A stretch of DNA of 64,000 nt from Gadus chalcogrammus (GCF_026213295.1 NC_079426.1:20071817-20135816), one strand, 5' to 3'; counted from the first letter of the stretch, positions 32,069-43,776 are shown. Notes: generated from the sequence alone by a model not told the origin. Program-made: numbers and translations.

Positions 32069-33760
32069 AGAGGGAGAGAATCTTGCAAACATTTAGGATA
32101 TATTCCATAACAAGAGCATGAGTTTATGCTAACGTTTTGTACTATAACTTTTGGGCTAAAAGTATTGCATTGGCAACAGAAGAGGCTTCTGTGCATGGCC
32201 TACAGGCAACAATCATGGATGCAGCCGTCGTTTAGCAACTTTGAAGTGTAGTGGTTTATGAATTGGTCCAACAGTCTCTCAAACCTCGTAGGCCTACTGT
32301 ACAGCTGTACTTGAATTTGATCGTCTTTACAATCCATGATAGTTGTTTATTTGTCTTTATGTTGTAATACATTCAATTTTTATATCTTATTGTTGTTATC
32401 TGAAAAGAAAACACAGGAGATGTGCACTGCACCACAGTCCACCCCTAAAAAGGACTCCGCCGGACCAGGATCATCCAAGGACTCAACTGAGTGTTCTGGT
32501 GCATTGAAGATGTTCATCTCCACTCCAGAACAGGCTTCGCCACGCCCACAGAAACGGCGTTCCTCATCTGGTTTCTATTTTGCCTGCCGTCCTCTCCGAA
32601 TTGGAGGTCAATTGAGGTAATTTTGTGATTTATATGATTGTTTCATTCATATTGTGATCTGTGACAACTGTATTTTCATTGCATTCATGTTTTTTGTATA
32701 GGTGACCCACAGTGCAGCATCAGGCCAGCCGAAGGAAATCCAAATGCCATCAGCACTAGTAAGAGAATTGAACTCAAATAAATACTGGTAGCTGTTTGAC
32801 ATTTATGACTTCATACACTGATGACAATGATTATACACTCTTATAAAAGGACTATGCAGTGTAAAAATGTAACAATTACTTGTCTGATTCATGTTCACAG
32901 TTTTACCTGGTCTCTCTGCTCTTAGGCTCACCGGCAATAGACATCTGTTGTCCACTCCACAATTGAAACAGTAGATATATTTGCATATTCATTTGAATTT
33001 TGTTGTTTCTAAATAAGGAAAAAAACAGTAGCTGAAGATGACAACCCACTGGATCTGAGTATGAGCTCAATTGAGGCCTCTCCAAGTCATCCAGTTGACA
33101 GTAGCTTTGTTCCACTATTCAGCACATCAAGCTCCTCCAGCTCTGACATACCTGACATACTCTCGGCTGCAGGAACCAAGAACTGGTCAGAAAAAAAAAT
33201 GGATAGTAAACGAGTCAAGCTAATGCAGCTCTTCACAACATGCCAACAGTGTGGAGTGTTAATTGAAGAGGATGACAAGAAAGTGACCACTAGTGGGACC
33301 CGCATACACATCAAGTGGAGCTGTGTGAAAGGACACTCAGGTGAATGGGAGTCATGTTCTCAACTGCGTGGAATGCCCGAAAACAACCTGCTGGTTGCCT
33401 CATCCATCCTGTTCACAGGTTCAACTTTCACAGAAATCTTTGATTGGGCTGAACTACTGAATCTCCAAATTCCAAAGAAGACTACATTTTACTCCCTGCA
33501 ATCCACCTACCTCATACCAGTGATTGAGAATGCATACCGTGACCATCACGAAGAGATGATGAGCAATCTACAACTACAGGACAGTGGTGGAGGGATTTCA
33601 ATCTGCGGTGATGGTCGTTCTGATTCACCTGGATTTAGTGCCAAGTACACTACATACAGTTTCATGAGTAATGCAACACAGGAAATCATCATGGTGGATT
33701 TAGTTCAGGTAAATAGACAGAAATGTTTATAATGCTTGTCTACTCTCATTGCAGTTGTAT

Positions 33761-33792
<32 letters not shown>

Positions 33793-35361
33793 CAATTGAG
33801 TGATTGGTGGAAGGTGAAGTAGTCACTCATAACGTACACTGATTGTCATTACAAAGGTTACAGAGGCGACCAGTTCACCAGCCATGGAGACCCTGGGGTT
33901 TCGAAGGGGTCTGGACCGTTTGCTTCAGGCAGGAGTTAGAGTGGATGTCATCACTACAGACCGCTCTCCTTCTATCAGGAAGCTTATGAGAGAGACCTAC
34001 TCTGACATCCAGCACCAGTTTGACCCTTGGCATGTTGCAAAAGGTAAGCTTTTTACTAAATGCAATCATTCTCTGTTGAAACCTCCCCCGCCCCCTCTTC
34101 TCTCTCATCCCTACCGTCATTGTCCTTTTATTTCTTAGGACTGAAGAAAAAGTTGACTGCGGCTGCAAACAACAAAAAAAACAACGATCTGCAGCCTTGG
34201 CTATTACTAATCACCTGTGGTGGTCTTGCCAGTCATGCGGGGGTGATGCAGAGGCAAGTTCATTCAATGTTTTTTCTTGTTTTCTGTAATGATTTTTTCT
34301 TATTTTCTGGACTTGGGGTTTTTGGTATAATGTTTGTGTGTGTCCCTGAAAAACTGTGTTTGGCAGGAGTTGAAACGCCGCTGGACGTCCGTTCTCCATC
34401 ACATTTGTGGCATACATCGCTGGGAGGAAGACGGACAGGAGAGGACTTGCTACCACCGGGACCTCACTGAAGAGCAGCAGAGAAGGAAGAAATGGCTGCA
34501 AACCGACTCTGCTGCATTCCAGACACTGTCGGACCACGTACTGAACAAGAACCTGTTGAAAGACCTCAACCACATGACTCTCTTCCAACATACAGGTATG
34601 TCTGCGGCTACCAATTAGTTGAGCATTTACACAACTTAAAATATATTTTTGTAATGCTCTACTTAAAATAACATGCTGCCATGAGTGCTTTAGATATTAG
34701 CACATCTGCCATTGAGAGTTTCTACTGTGTAACCGTTTGCGATTTAATGAATAAAGGCATAGACTGTCCAACATCGTTATACAAACTATTTTTGAATATA
34801 AACATTCTGGATACCATTCACAAGGTAATAACCAACTATATAAACTGCAGGAGCCCTGGAGGTGTACCACAGTGCAATGCTGAAGTACACTGAAAAGAGG
34901 CTTCACTTCGCCTACAGCTCTATGAAGGCACGCACCCTACTCTCTGTGATGGACAACAACGAGAATGTTGGCCGTCAACAAGCAACGACCAGTGATGGTA
35001 AGCATACACATAATAGATAACTGCAAAATTGTAAGCCTTCTTTAACAAGTGCTTGCCGAGTCTTGGTTTGTTTATATTGCTGTGCATTTTGTCTCCCTCA
35101 GGGACTCCGAGATACAATTTGGTTTTTCCCAAACAATCTAAAAGATGGGTTGCCAGGAAGAGGTACGAGCCAACCAGGCAGACATTCAGGAAGGATTTGG
35201 TGGAGCGGGTCCTGGAAAGGCGCATGGATCCTACTGTGAAGTTTGCAGATCCACATTTTTATATCCAGCAACCAGCTACTATACCCGACAACATAGCCAC
35301 CACTCCAAGACCGGACAAAGATCAAAGTATTGCAGAGCACGTCTCCCGTTTTAAAACATGA
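31403..35361 (+). CDS. Kolobok THAP-domain transposase, nine exons, one frameshift
   Basis: Exons: 31403-31693, ~32408-32604, ~32702-32758, 33029-33709, 33857-34043, 34139-34253, 34367-34595, 34851-34997, 35102-35361. Exon 1 is a THAP finger: MVVQCAFRNCTNKPNRWSTQ, FHQFPTRDPERTKLWLVAGG, CSDHF (C2CH ligands). Exon 4 carries TCQQCG, HIKWSCVKGHSGEWESC and the first catalytic acid in GDGRSDSPGFSAKYT. Exon 5 has DVITTDRSPSIRKLM (second D) and FDPWHVAKG. Exon 7 has LKRRWTSVLHHICGIHRW. Exon 8 has GALEVYHSAMLKY (third acid). Exon 6 ends at AG/GCAAGT, a GC-AG intron. Within exon 6, near 34200, one base is missing: the correct phase for NHLWWSCQSCGGDAE starts after LQPW. Otherwise it is open to TGA at 35359. 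The exon 2-3 join is the least certain. Confidence 0.8.
31960..32067. repeat. (GT)n microsatellite in Kolobok intron 1
   Basis: About 50 GT units with two GG interruptions. The GT-derived open frames here are not genes. Confidence 0.9.
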
Positions 35362-35612
35362 TTAAAAGGGGAAAATGAAAGTCTAACTGGAGTTTAGTGT
35401 GGTGCTAAATACTGTCTGCAAACATTAGTAAAAAGACAAAAAGGTCAACAGCAAAACATTTATTGAACCATATACGCGTACATTGTTGTTAAAATGTTAC
35501 CGTAAACAATCGTAATGTCATCTGTAACCAAATGTATGTCTTCTTTTTGTGTTGATATAAAGGATTTGTTGAAGTAGCAAATGTTTTCTAGTAGACTACA
35601 GTAGTGTTGTGT

Positions 35613-36819
35613 TCAAAACAATCTCAGAGCATCTTGTGCTTCCCTGAATCCAACATATTGTCCAGCGGCCGAAGGGTATTTGTTTCGGATGCTGGTCACT
35701 ACACAGGATGGAAGAACACGTCGGTTTCCTCTTCCCAGCTGTGTTCCTTTCAACCCCCACTCAAGAACGATTCTGTAAGCCACCAATCGGTACTGCCTAA
35801 AACAAGAAGGAATACAAGTTAGCTTTTGGGAGCAGGCTCTTACAAAAGACAGCTAAACTATGGTAATGGCACACAAAGACAATGGCCCTATTGCTGTTCA
35901 TGGTGGTAGACTGATTTGCTGAATTGATCAGGCTAAAAAGCCTACGGCCTATGTCTATATTGTCCAAGCAAGTCACGCTTGTGTATTTCATTTTTGCCTT
36001 TAGTCCTGGTAGGACCTTTTTAACCAGAGCAATATTGTAATTAAGAAACTTCTTAGTTGATAAAAAATAATAGCTGGCTAGATATTCTAAGCTTTCTCCA
36101 TCAGCCACTATTTAGACGGAGGCTGTGGTTGTAGGCCTGCATCAATGGTAAAGAGCCTAGCCTATAATAAAGCAGACTTGGAGTCCATGTATGAACATAC
36201 CATGTATAATATTTGATTGATTGCACTTTAATAAATCAATTAAATTATTATATATGGTATGTTCATGCATGGCAATACACAATTACATTTTGTTTGGATT
36301 GCACACTTACAACATTGACAACTGGCCGTTGGGTCCAGCAGGTCTGGGTCTTCTTTTCCAATTTATTTTATCAAAGGAGAAGAATGTTTCCAGCACTCCT
36401 CGATTTAGAAGGGGTAGAAAGTCCTGGTGCTCCGTAATGCAGATTGCCCTGTCTCGGGGGGCGCTATGCCCAGACACATCGAGATCCTGAATGCTTGTGT
36501 CCAGCTCCAGCTCTTGCATCTGTGGGATGACTAAGTCCCACTCCCTGCAGCAAAAGCATTCGTCCCCTGTCGGCATTTGAATACATTTTCTGCACTGGCA
36601 CCACCAGTCTCCCGTTGTTCTGTCCCGGTTCTCTACTGCAGCTCCAGCGGGGACGGTCTCTAAAGACGCTCTTTCTCGTTCTGCCCTTTGAGCATCCATC
36701 TCTCTCAGTTCTTCATCCGTGTATTCCGGCTCGTACATGTACGGTTCGTTGGATACAACAAAATCCTCATTATCGTCGTCAAAAGCAGATGCATCGCTAA
36801 GCCCTCCAAACGTGGCCAT
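35613..36819 (-). CDS. P2X7-receptor ballast-domain-like protein carried by Kolobok
   Basis: Exon 1 runs 36819-36311: MATFGGLSDASAFDDDNEDF, acidic, then NEPYMYEPEYTDEELREMDA, a Cys cluster WWCQCRKC..GDECFCCREW, and CITEHQDFLPLLNRGVLETF, ending at a GTAAGT donor. Exon 2 runs 35796-35613 (acceptor TTGTTTTAG) and reads in phase QYRLVAYRIVLEWGLKGTQL, RRVLPSCVVTSIRNKYPSAA, GQYVGFREAQDALRLF, stop. The Cys-rich centre, CITxH, AYRxxxxW and IPSCxVxxIRxxFP blocks are those of the intracellular zinc-binding ballast of P2X7. No channel or transmembrane part is present. About 229 residues, fully open. It lies antisense and downstream of the transposase, inside the same inverted repeats. Its function in the element is unknown; nucleic-acid or protein binding by the zinc cluster is a guess. 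Confidence 0.8.
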
Positions 36820-36999
36820 ATCTTTTTAATTGAATACGCTAATTCCTTCGTTCACTGTACTCGGCGTTTGTAGCATTGACAGCGGCAGGTAAATAAACTA
36901 GAGCCGGTAACCTAGGTATCAGTCCGCCGCTGCCGTAGCCTACTACCAGGAATATAACACTGCTGCTGAGACCCAGCAATTCCCTCAAAATGCAATGCA

Positions 37000-37274
37000 A
37001 TGCAAGGTTGGTTTTATTTCTAACATTATTCTATAAACAGACATTTAAATCTATAGTCTGGTGTTATTATTGATTGACCTCGGGTGTACTGTGGAGTGGG
37101 TAAGACTGTTTTTAATAGCAGGCTAGCTTTTCCCGTTCACTTGCGCTAGCCTAGCACGAGAGAACTCCGCAACTAGAAGGACTGAATAAAATGTGTTAAA
37201 CTGTCTCCAGTGATATAGAATACCAATGCTCACTTGGGAATCAGGCCCTATGTCCAAAATTCCGAACTACCCCT
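37000..37274. repeat. Kolobok right inverted terminal repeat
   Basis: The inverse of the left repeat, ending CCGAACTACCCCT before the TTAA. High identity between arms suggests a fairly recent insertion. Confidence 0.85.
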
Positions 37275-38610
37275 TTAAGGCTGTCGTCAGCCATATGCAG
37301 AGCCAAAAACATAAAACCTCTGCCAGGAGCCACACACAGTCCCCAGCCATTTCTACGTTTTGCATCTCTGCCCCGGCGCCACCGCCGCAGACGGTCCGCG
37401 CTGCTAGCACTGACCTGAGGGTAGCATTTGGTGCGACACCAACACTGAAAGCGGAGGTGTTGTGGATTCTAAACACAGTGGTCAAGCACCAGTCCTACAA
37501 CTCGAATGAGGGGATAGGAGATCTCTTCGGTTTGATGTTCCCTGACTCTCGAATCGCGAGCACCTTTACTGCTGGAAGGGACAAAACGGCGTATATAACT
37601 CGCTTCGGACTAGCGCCTTTCATCCGAAATGAGCTAATCTGCAGCGTCAACAAGGCTGATTTTGTTTTGACGTTTGAGACGTTGAACCACGCCACTAAAA
37701 GCAAGCAACTTGACGTGCACGTCCGATATTGGGTCGGAGATCAAGTGCATTCCTGGTACTTGGGCTCGCAATTCATGGGGCCCCACATATATGGTGGTAA
37801 AAGGGATGATGATACATAATATTTTTTAGACAATATGCAGAATCTTTTCACGGACGAATTAACACGGTCGGCTATTTTTGCCAGCACGCCACCCTAGCCA
37901 TATTATGGGCAACCGTGTTCCCCTTGGCTGTGATTTGAACTTTGAATTCCTCGTAGGAGTTCATAATAATACATCGCTCGCCTTTGATGAAATACACCGC
38001 TCTTGCGCGATTTATTTTGCATAAGGTGAGTCAAATGACGAGAGAAACGCCCCTTCTATGTGAACGCGCATTGAACCTAAAGCGGAAAACCTGGTTCAAC
38101 TAATTTAATCTAAAGTGAGCGTCGTGGTACCATTTAACTGTGATTGCGAGTTGCGGCTCTGTCGAGCCAGGTTTTCCCAAGAAAGCCTGGGTATGTTCAA
38201 CGAGGTTCGTGGTATACCCCCCAGGTCTTACTGAAGGCATTTATTTAATGGTGAAAATATTATTATCCGTGGCGTAAATATCGACTGCCCGGGGGCCCAG
38301 ACGCTGTCCCCCCTCTCAACAACTCAAATCTTGGGTGCACCATAAATACCCAAATTAAAAATTTAGGCGCACCAGTGCACCCAAGGAAAAAGTTAGTCTG
38401 GAGCCCTGGAGTATCACTTTATGTTCAATAAACAGACATAAAGTAAACTTGAATGAGTCTCATTGAGTGACACACATGCTATGCTTGGGTTGTAATACAG
38501 CGGGATCCCCCCCACCATCGCGGGTTTAAGGTCTTAAATTTCATTCAAGGTGGTATTAAAAAGGTCTTAAAAAGTCTTAAATTTGACTTGCTGAAACCTG
38601 CAGATACCCT

Positions 38611-38641
<31 letters not shown>

Positions 38642-38741
38642 GAAATTTAACTTAATATGAACCTGCTTGACCTTGTGGAGCACCGTGGGGAGAATTACAT
38701 GCCATCATCATATCAGCTCATCAACATTCCTAGCCCTCAAA

Positions 38742-39220
38742 CCAATGATTGTACCTCAAGAGGAGAAGCTTCTCAAACTTGTGATCTGACAGCCTGTTCC
38801 TCTTTGGAGAGAGAATCAGGTTTCCCAGGCTAAAGAGTCTTTCCACTGGAGCACTGCTGCATTAAGTTTAACATTGCTCGAGGGAGTGGCTGCATTAAGT
38901 TTAAGAGAGAGTTTCTTTATCATTGGAAATGGATTCAGAGAGTCTATCCCGGTTGCTCCTGATTTGAGGAACTCGGCTACTTCAGCTTCAGCAGTGGAAT
39001 AGGTGTCCTCCTCATTCTCTGCAAAGGAAAATAATTCATCCTCTTTGTTAGAACCCGGGCGCCGTGTTGTCTTGGCGGCGCTGGTACCTAGTTGTTGCTG
39101 CTCTTCCTCGGGGAGAAGTTTCCGGCACTCTGCCAGCAGAGTTGCCTTTGCCAAGTCCTTCCGCTCCTGGTCATGCAACCAACGAAGCTTGAATTTTGGT
39201 AGAGTAGAGTAACAAATAAC
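38742..39220 (-). pseudogene. hAT transposase C-terminus with internal duplication
   Basis: 38816-39178 reads MHDQERKDLAKATLLAECRK..TAEAEVAEFLKSGATG, FPMIKKLSLKLNAATPS. The dimerisation motif [19 protein letters not shown] then follows in another frame (about 38845-38745, ..[18 protein letters not shown]). Between them a ~45-bp duplication (LNAA..KLNAA) breaks the frame. This is the ZBED-type hAT end of an element otherwise not seen here. Confidence 0.65.
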
Positions 39221-39329
39221 TTATTTTAACATAACATTTATTTGAATCTGATACTGCCACAACAAAGAAATATATACTATATCTATGTATCTAAAGAACC
39301 ATTTAAACACATTAAGTGTAAAACAATAT

Positions 39330-41963
39330 TTACAGTACCTGTGCATCTGTAACTTGTTGATCCTGAGCCTCTTTTCTTTTCTTCACTTTTTTGGCATGTA
39401 GGCTCCTGGGGTTTGGTAGTTTTCCTGGTGGATTGAAGTACTTGGACTTAGACTTTGACGGACCAGTAGAGCTGTCCCGCTTCTTCCACTGTTCTTCATG
39501 GTCATCATCTGGCCTGCGAGAACTTACTGTAACTGTTTTATCCAGATTCTGAATTGGCAGATTATGTTGCCCAACGTGCTCTACATATCTTCCTTGCATT
39601 GAGGCAAACATTTTGGATATGAACTCTGCAGGTCTCAGGTACTTTTTCTTTAACAGGATAGAGTGTTTGACCAAACCAGAGTTCAACATGGCAGTTGGTA
39701 TCCCTGTTTTTTTCTCTTCCATTTGTTTTGATGGTTGTGCATTTCCCATGCCGTCACAGATCCCCAAGCAACAAACCACCCCACAATGGGAAAATCCCCA
39801 TATCATTTTTTAACAGCACATTGATGACACCAGGACAGAGGTGATGGTTGTTTATGCCAACAGCATCTTCTGATAGGATGTCACACTGGGCTTGGTCACG
39901 CCTGACTTGAAAAGCATGTGTAAAAGGTGACTTTCCAACAGCACTGTTAGCAGATTTCTCATTGTTGCTTTCCTCCTCTCCCATTACATGTCCACTTTCT
40001 TCCAGCTTTATGTCCTGGATTTTCAAAACACACTTGTCGAGCTATGTTTTGCTCTGTTTTACCAAATTAGTGTACTCCTCTGCATCAAAAAGCACACACA
40101 CAAAAACCTCATGGGCCACCTGCATACTTGTGCAGTTCAGGAGGAAAGCATAACTGAATGTTGCATATTCTTGTATGCCCATGTCTCCTGTTTTCCTGCT
40201 AAATGCTTGTGACACAGCCTTCATGATATGTGCAGAGCACAGATGCAGCACAGTGAACTTGGGAATCTGTTCAGTTTGTCCAGACACTATTCCAAATGCT
40301 TTGATGAGGTACATTGAAATATTCTCCTTGTTGAAGGACAGAAGCACGCTGTTAATTAGAGCCCAACTATAATCAGTCTCAACCTGTGTTATTCGTCTTT
40401 TTGTTGTATATGACAAATTCCTCTGGGATTCCATTAGCCAATAGGAAATGGATAGAATGGAATGGCTGTTGGTTATAGTTCTGTGACGGGCAAAGGAGGC
40501 TTATCCTTGCCCATGCCTGGCAAAACTAGAGCATAATACAATACTCTTTTGTTTTGGTCAGGGATTTTCTGCACCACACCACCTGTAGCATCAAGGAAGA
40601 CGGCGGTGGGTGTTTGTTTTAAATGTTCAGCTAAAATATTGATTCCAGTATCAGTATGTAAATGTACAGCAAATGGATCAATTTTCAGGCGCTGAAGATA
40701 GCCTTTTGAGGATGCATTACTGCTGCTCTCTTTAATGACCTTTTGTGTAAGCATGAGTTCAAGCATTACAACATCATGGAGCCTTGCACTCTTTTTAACC
40801 TCAGATGAAATTTTCTTTAAGACATCCTTGGTGAGGCTTCTAGTGACATTACCAGCCATGACACTCTTCCACAGGTGTGTTTTTTAACATGCTGTAATAA
40901 TAATTGCTGACACCATTGCTTACAGATTTAGCAATCTTTCCTCTTCGTAGGTATTTGGCTGGCCTAAATTTTCTTTGGTTGTTACGGTGTCTGACTTCAC
41001 CAAAGCGCATAACTTTAAAACATATTATTTTATCCGTTGATTTTGGCCTGCTTTTTTTTTTTTAAACTGTAGACAGCCTTGCATCCTCCAAATGTACAGT
41101 GTGCTGAGGCACGGAAAAAGGGGATTTTATTTTACGGCTGTATCTTGTCTTCACATGCTGATACTTGAAAGCAACTGTATGTCTCATACAGTACATCAGT
41201 CCATGGGGGACGAAGACTTTTCTTCCCATGTTTTGGTTTTAATTTGTTCCATTGTTTTCTAGTGATTGTAATTCTGAAAACTTTTGGCCCTGCTTTTCCC
41301 CTTCTGAAGCCTGTTTGTTGATCTGATTTAGTGCATTTAGATTATTTTCCTTTCCTACTTTTACTTTTTTTCTCAGTCTGGTCCACAGTCTCCTGACATT
41401 CCTCTCTGCTCTCTTTTACACTGTCACTGTCAGTCTGAACAATATCTATTTCTTCATCTGCATTGTCTCGTCTTCTTCATTTGATGGTGCCTGCTCTTCT
41501 TCATCTTTCTTGCTAAAACTTTCTCCATCCTGCTCAGAAGCCTGAAATCCTTCTCTCATTTTTTTGGGTCTGTGTATTGTTTATTTCGGGACCTTCTCTG
41601 TTCTCAACAGTCTCTAGATCAGACAACATATACATGTTTCTACCATCTGTACTGTCCCTGTCTTCTTCACTTGATGGTGTCTGCTCTTCTTCACCTTTCT
41701 TGCTAAAACCTTCTCCATCCTGCTCAGTACCCTGAGGTCCTCTTTTTTTTCTTGGTCTGTGTATTGTTATTTTCAGGACCTTCTCTGTCAACAGTCTCTG
41801 TATCAGACAGTCTACACATGTCTCTACCATCTGTACTGTCCCTGTCTTCTTCACTTGTTGGTGTCTGCTCTTCCCCTTCATCTTTCTTATTGTCCCTTTC
41901 TCCATCCTGCTCAGTACCCTTTCGTCTTGTTCTCTGCCTTTTCTTTTCTAAAAATTGGGACAT
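39330..41963 (-). pseudogene. Mutator-like (MULE/NOF-type) transposase gene
   Basis: Order on -: 41963 MSQFLEKKRQRTRRKGTEQD and about three acidic ~60-residue repeats (EEDRDSTDGR..); basic linker; 40859 SLTKDVLKKISSEVKKSARL..PFAVHLHTDTGINILAEHLK; TAVFLDATGGVVQKIPDQ (first D), VLYYALVLPGMGKDKPPLPV; ITQVETDYSWALINSVLLSF (second D); KFTVLHLCSAHIMKAVSQAF (CxxH of Mutator-type transposases); then 39806-39330 KKKYLRPAEFISKMFASMQG and EEQWKKRDSS..KYFNPPGKLPNPRSL. D, D and the C..H pattern follow Mutator order. Frameshifts or stops lie near 40450, 40030 and 41470-40860, so it is probably inactive. The Mutator-like assignment is by motif only. Confidence 0.55.
41500..41960 (-). repeat. ~180-bp coding tandem repeat
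   Basis: About two and a half copies encode EQDGE..KK.EEEQTP.SEEDRDSTDGR..LSDLETV..REGPE.NNTQT. They form the acidic N-terminus of the Mutator-like gene. Confidence 0.7.
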
Positions 41964-42405
41964 TGTTGGTTATAGTGGAGATATGGCTAACAAGATACTT
42001 ACACCATTTAATTTGTAAATTGAGTCATTCTTGCGTTATTTCTTGAAGAAAGTGGTCCAATCCTTGGTCGCTTTTAACTCACTTTATTTGTTAAAGTAGG
42101 CATGTTTCGGTATGGTAACTATGACGCTTAAGGGAGGGAATTGTATCTAACGCGTGTGAGGGACAATATCGTGAGCTTCAAGCCCCGGGCTTGAAGCTAT
42201 TTCTGTCCAGTGTCTACTACTTGACCATACTACACTTGACTGTGTAGTACGGTCTACCGCTATGCGTAGAACGCCTCCGAACGCCTCCGAACGCTTCCGA
42301 ACACCGCCGAAACTCCACCGGATGTTTGGAGATGACGTATCTCCCCCCAGATGGCGGCAAAATGTACCTGTTTTCCGTCTTGTTATCGTTGCTATTAAAT
42401 AAAAA

Positions 42406-42613
42406 ATGTCTCTTTCTACGCGAATGGCTCTTGAAATGGATATCGCTGCTAGAAGGCGTCGTCGTCGGTCATCTCGTAGAGCGACTTACCGGCAGGTTAT
42501 GATGTATATATGTGGACATTTGGTAAGTCATTTTTTTGGAACAATAATACATTTACAGTTATTTGTTACTCCGTGAAAAAGACGATTGAAGTAAATTTTT
42601 TCCTTTTTTATTG

Positions 42614-42675
<62 letters not shown>

Positions 42676-43776
42676 TAACGTACATGTTGAAAAAAAAAAA
42701 AAAAATTATTCTATCATTCATTTTGTCTATCTACAGGCTCAAGGTGCAAATCCCACATCCTATCGTGAGGTTAATCTGCATGTGCCCATCCTTCGTATCT
42801 ACTACAATGGTGGAGACCTCAAGCGAGATCTCCGCTTGTCTCGGGAGACCATCACAGCCCTTATTGCAATGCTGGGGTCTGACTCGGACCATGGATGGCC
42901 AATGGAGATCAACGTGTTGGTATTCATTTATTGGCTTGCCCATGCTACCACTTATCCAGTGGTGTCGAGGGCTTTCGACATCCCACGGTCCACGGTCTTC
43001 GTCATGGTACACCGGACATGCATGGCTATGGGCATTCTCCGGAGGGTAGTTGGACATCCCCAGGACCTGGAGGAAGTTGGGAATGGCTTTGCGGCATCGG
43101 CTGGTTCGCAAGCATTCAATGTGGCAGTGGGGGCCATAGATGGCTGCCACATTCGTGTGAAGCCCCCAGCAGCAGATGGAGCCTGCTACTTCAACCGGAA
43201 GCTCTTCCATTCAATCCAGATGCAGGCCATCTGTGACCACCGAGGCAGGTTCATCGATGTCCACGATTCAAGGGTGCTGAGGAACAGTCCGGTCTTTTAT
43301 GAGGCCTTGTACCCACCTGAGGGCCGGTGCATCCTTGGGGATGGTGGGTATCCGTGTTGACGAGCCCAATTTGCATAATGACCCCTTACAGGGAACCAGT
43401 CCGAGACCCTGTGCGTGTCCTTTACAATCGTAGGCACACACGGGCGAGAAATGTCATTGAGAGGGCATTCGGGATGATGAAGGCGAGGTGGCGGTCCATT
43501 TTCTTTAAGGCACTGGAGGTCAGCCCCACTTTTGTCCCTTACGTGGTCACATGTTGTGCCATCCTGCACAATGTCTGTGTTGCCAACGGAGACCTTGTTG
43601 AGCCAGACCTTGTTGAGCCAGACATTGTGGAGGATGACCATGGGCGTGACAATGATGGTCCTGCAGGTGAGAGGTTCATTGAGACAAGGCGAGGGGATGA
43701 TGCACGTGCGATCCTGGCTGCTGCTGTTGCTGCTGGGCCTCGTGTGGCAGCACCTCACGGGCACGACTATCTGTAA
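42406..43776 (+). pseudogene. Harbinger transposase 3, two exons, frameshifted
   Basis: Exon 1 (42406-42522) is Arg-rich: MSLSTRMALEMDIAARRRRR, ending YICGHL/GTAAGT. Exon 2 starts at 42737 after CTATCTACAG: TSYREVNLHVPILRIYYNGG, DLKRDLRLSRETI, WPMEINVLVFIYWLAHATTY, FDIPRSTVFVMVHR, VGAIDGCHIRVKPP (first D), FNRKLFHSIQMQAICDHRGR. Near 43262 DVH joins directly to DSRVLRNS: seven codons found in the intact copy at 55719 (between DVH and HDARV) are gone, probably through slippage at repeated GTCCAC. At 43357 one base is missing, so GDGGYPC ends at TGA; the rest (TPYREPVRDPVRVLYN, ARNVIERAFGMMKARWRSIF with E) continues in the next frame to 43776. An (AC)n lies in the intron. Confidence 0.8.

Larger units (their letters stand above)
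30987..37274 (+). mobile_element. complete Kolobok element with two genes
   Basis: Perfect TTAA duplications at 30983-30986 and 37275-37278. The termini AGGGGTAGTTCGGAATTTTG and its inverse belong to inverted repeats of about 280 bp (30987-31265 and ~37000-37274) that differ at few positions. The element holds a THAP-domain transposase on + and a P2X7-ballast-like gene on -. TTAA targets and a THAP domain are the hallmarks of Kolobok. Confidence 0.9.
30845..37819 (+). pseudogene. BED-like zinc-finger gene of the hAT, split by Kolobok
   Basis: The 5' part begins at 30845: MGCKKFNVSWLEDVRFRGWL, ARCIPCKSS (CxxC). The 3' part resumes at about 37279: KAVVSHMQSQKHKTSAR (HxxxxxH), then AFGATPTLKAEVLWILNTVV and HVRYWVGDQVHSWYLGSQFM, stopping at 37819. 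The Cys pair and His pair of one finger now sit 6.3 kb apart. Allowing for one TTAA, the two parts are also a base out of phase, so a small indel predates or accompanied the insertion. The downstream portion is short; full hAT transposase motifs are absent, so even before the split this was a non-autonomous derivative. Confidence 0.7.
30579..38611 (+). mobile_element. hAT element (copy B) inserted in (AC)n and split by Kolobok
   Basis: The left end CAGGGTGTCCGC and right end CTGCAGATACCCT(A) form imperfect inverted repeats. Both sides carry AAGTCTTAAA-rich subterminal DNA. ACACACAC flanks each side, compatible with an 8-bp duplication but ambiguous inside a microsatellite. Without the 6.3-kb Kolobok the element is about 1.75 kb. 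Copy A (1-1140) shares its 3' part. Confidence 0.75.

Noticed and set aside
31889..32196. Long Cys-Val or His-Thr frames
   Set aside because: They translate the (GT)n microsatellite.
35797..36108. 103-codon - frame between the two P2X7-like exons
   Set aside because: It lies in the intron and shows no domain; splicing across it joins the real exons in phase.
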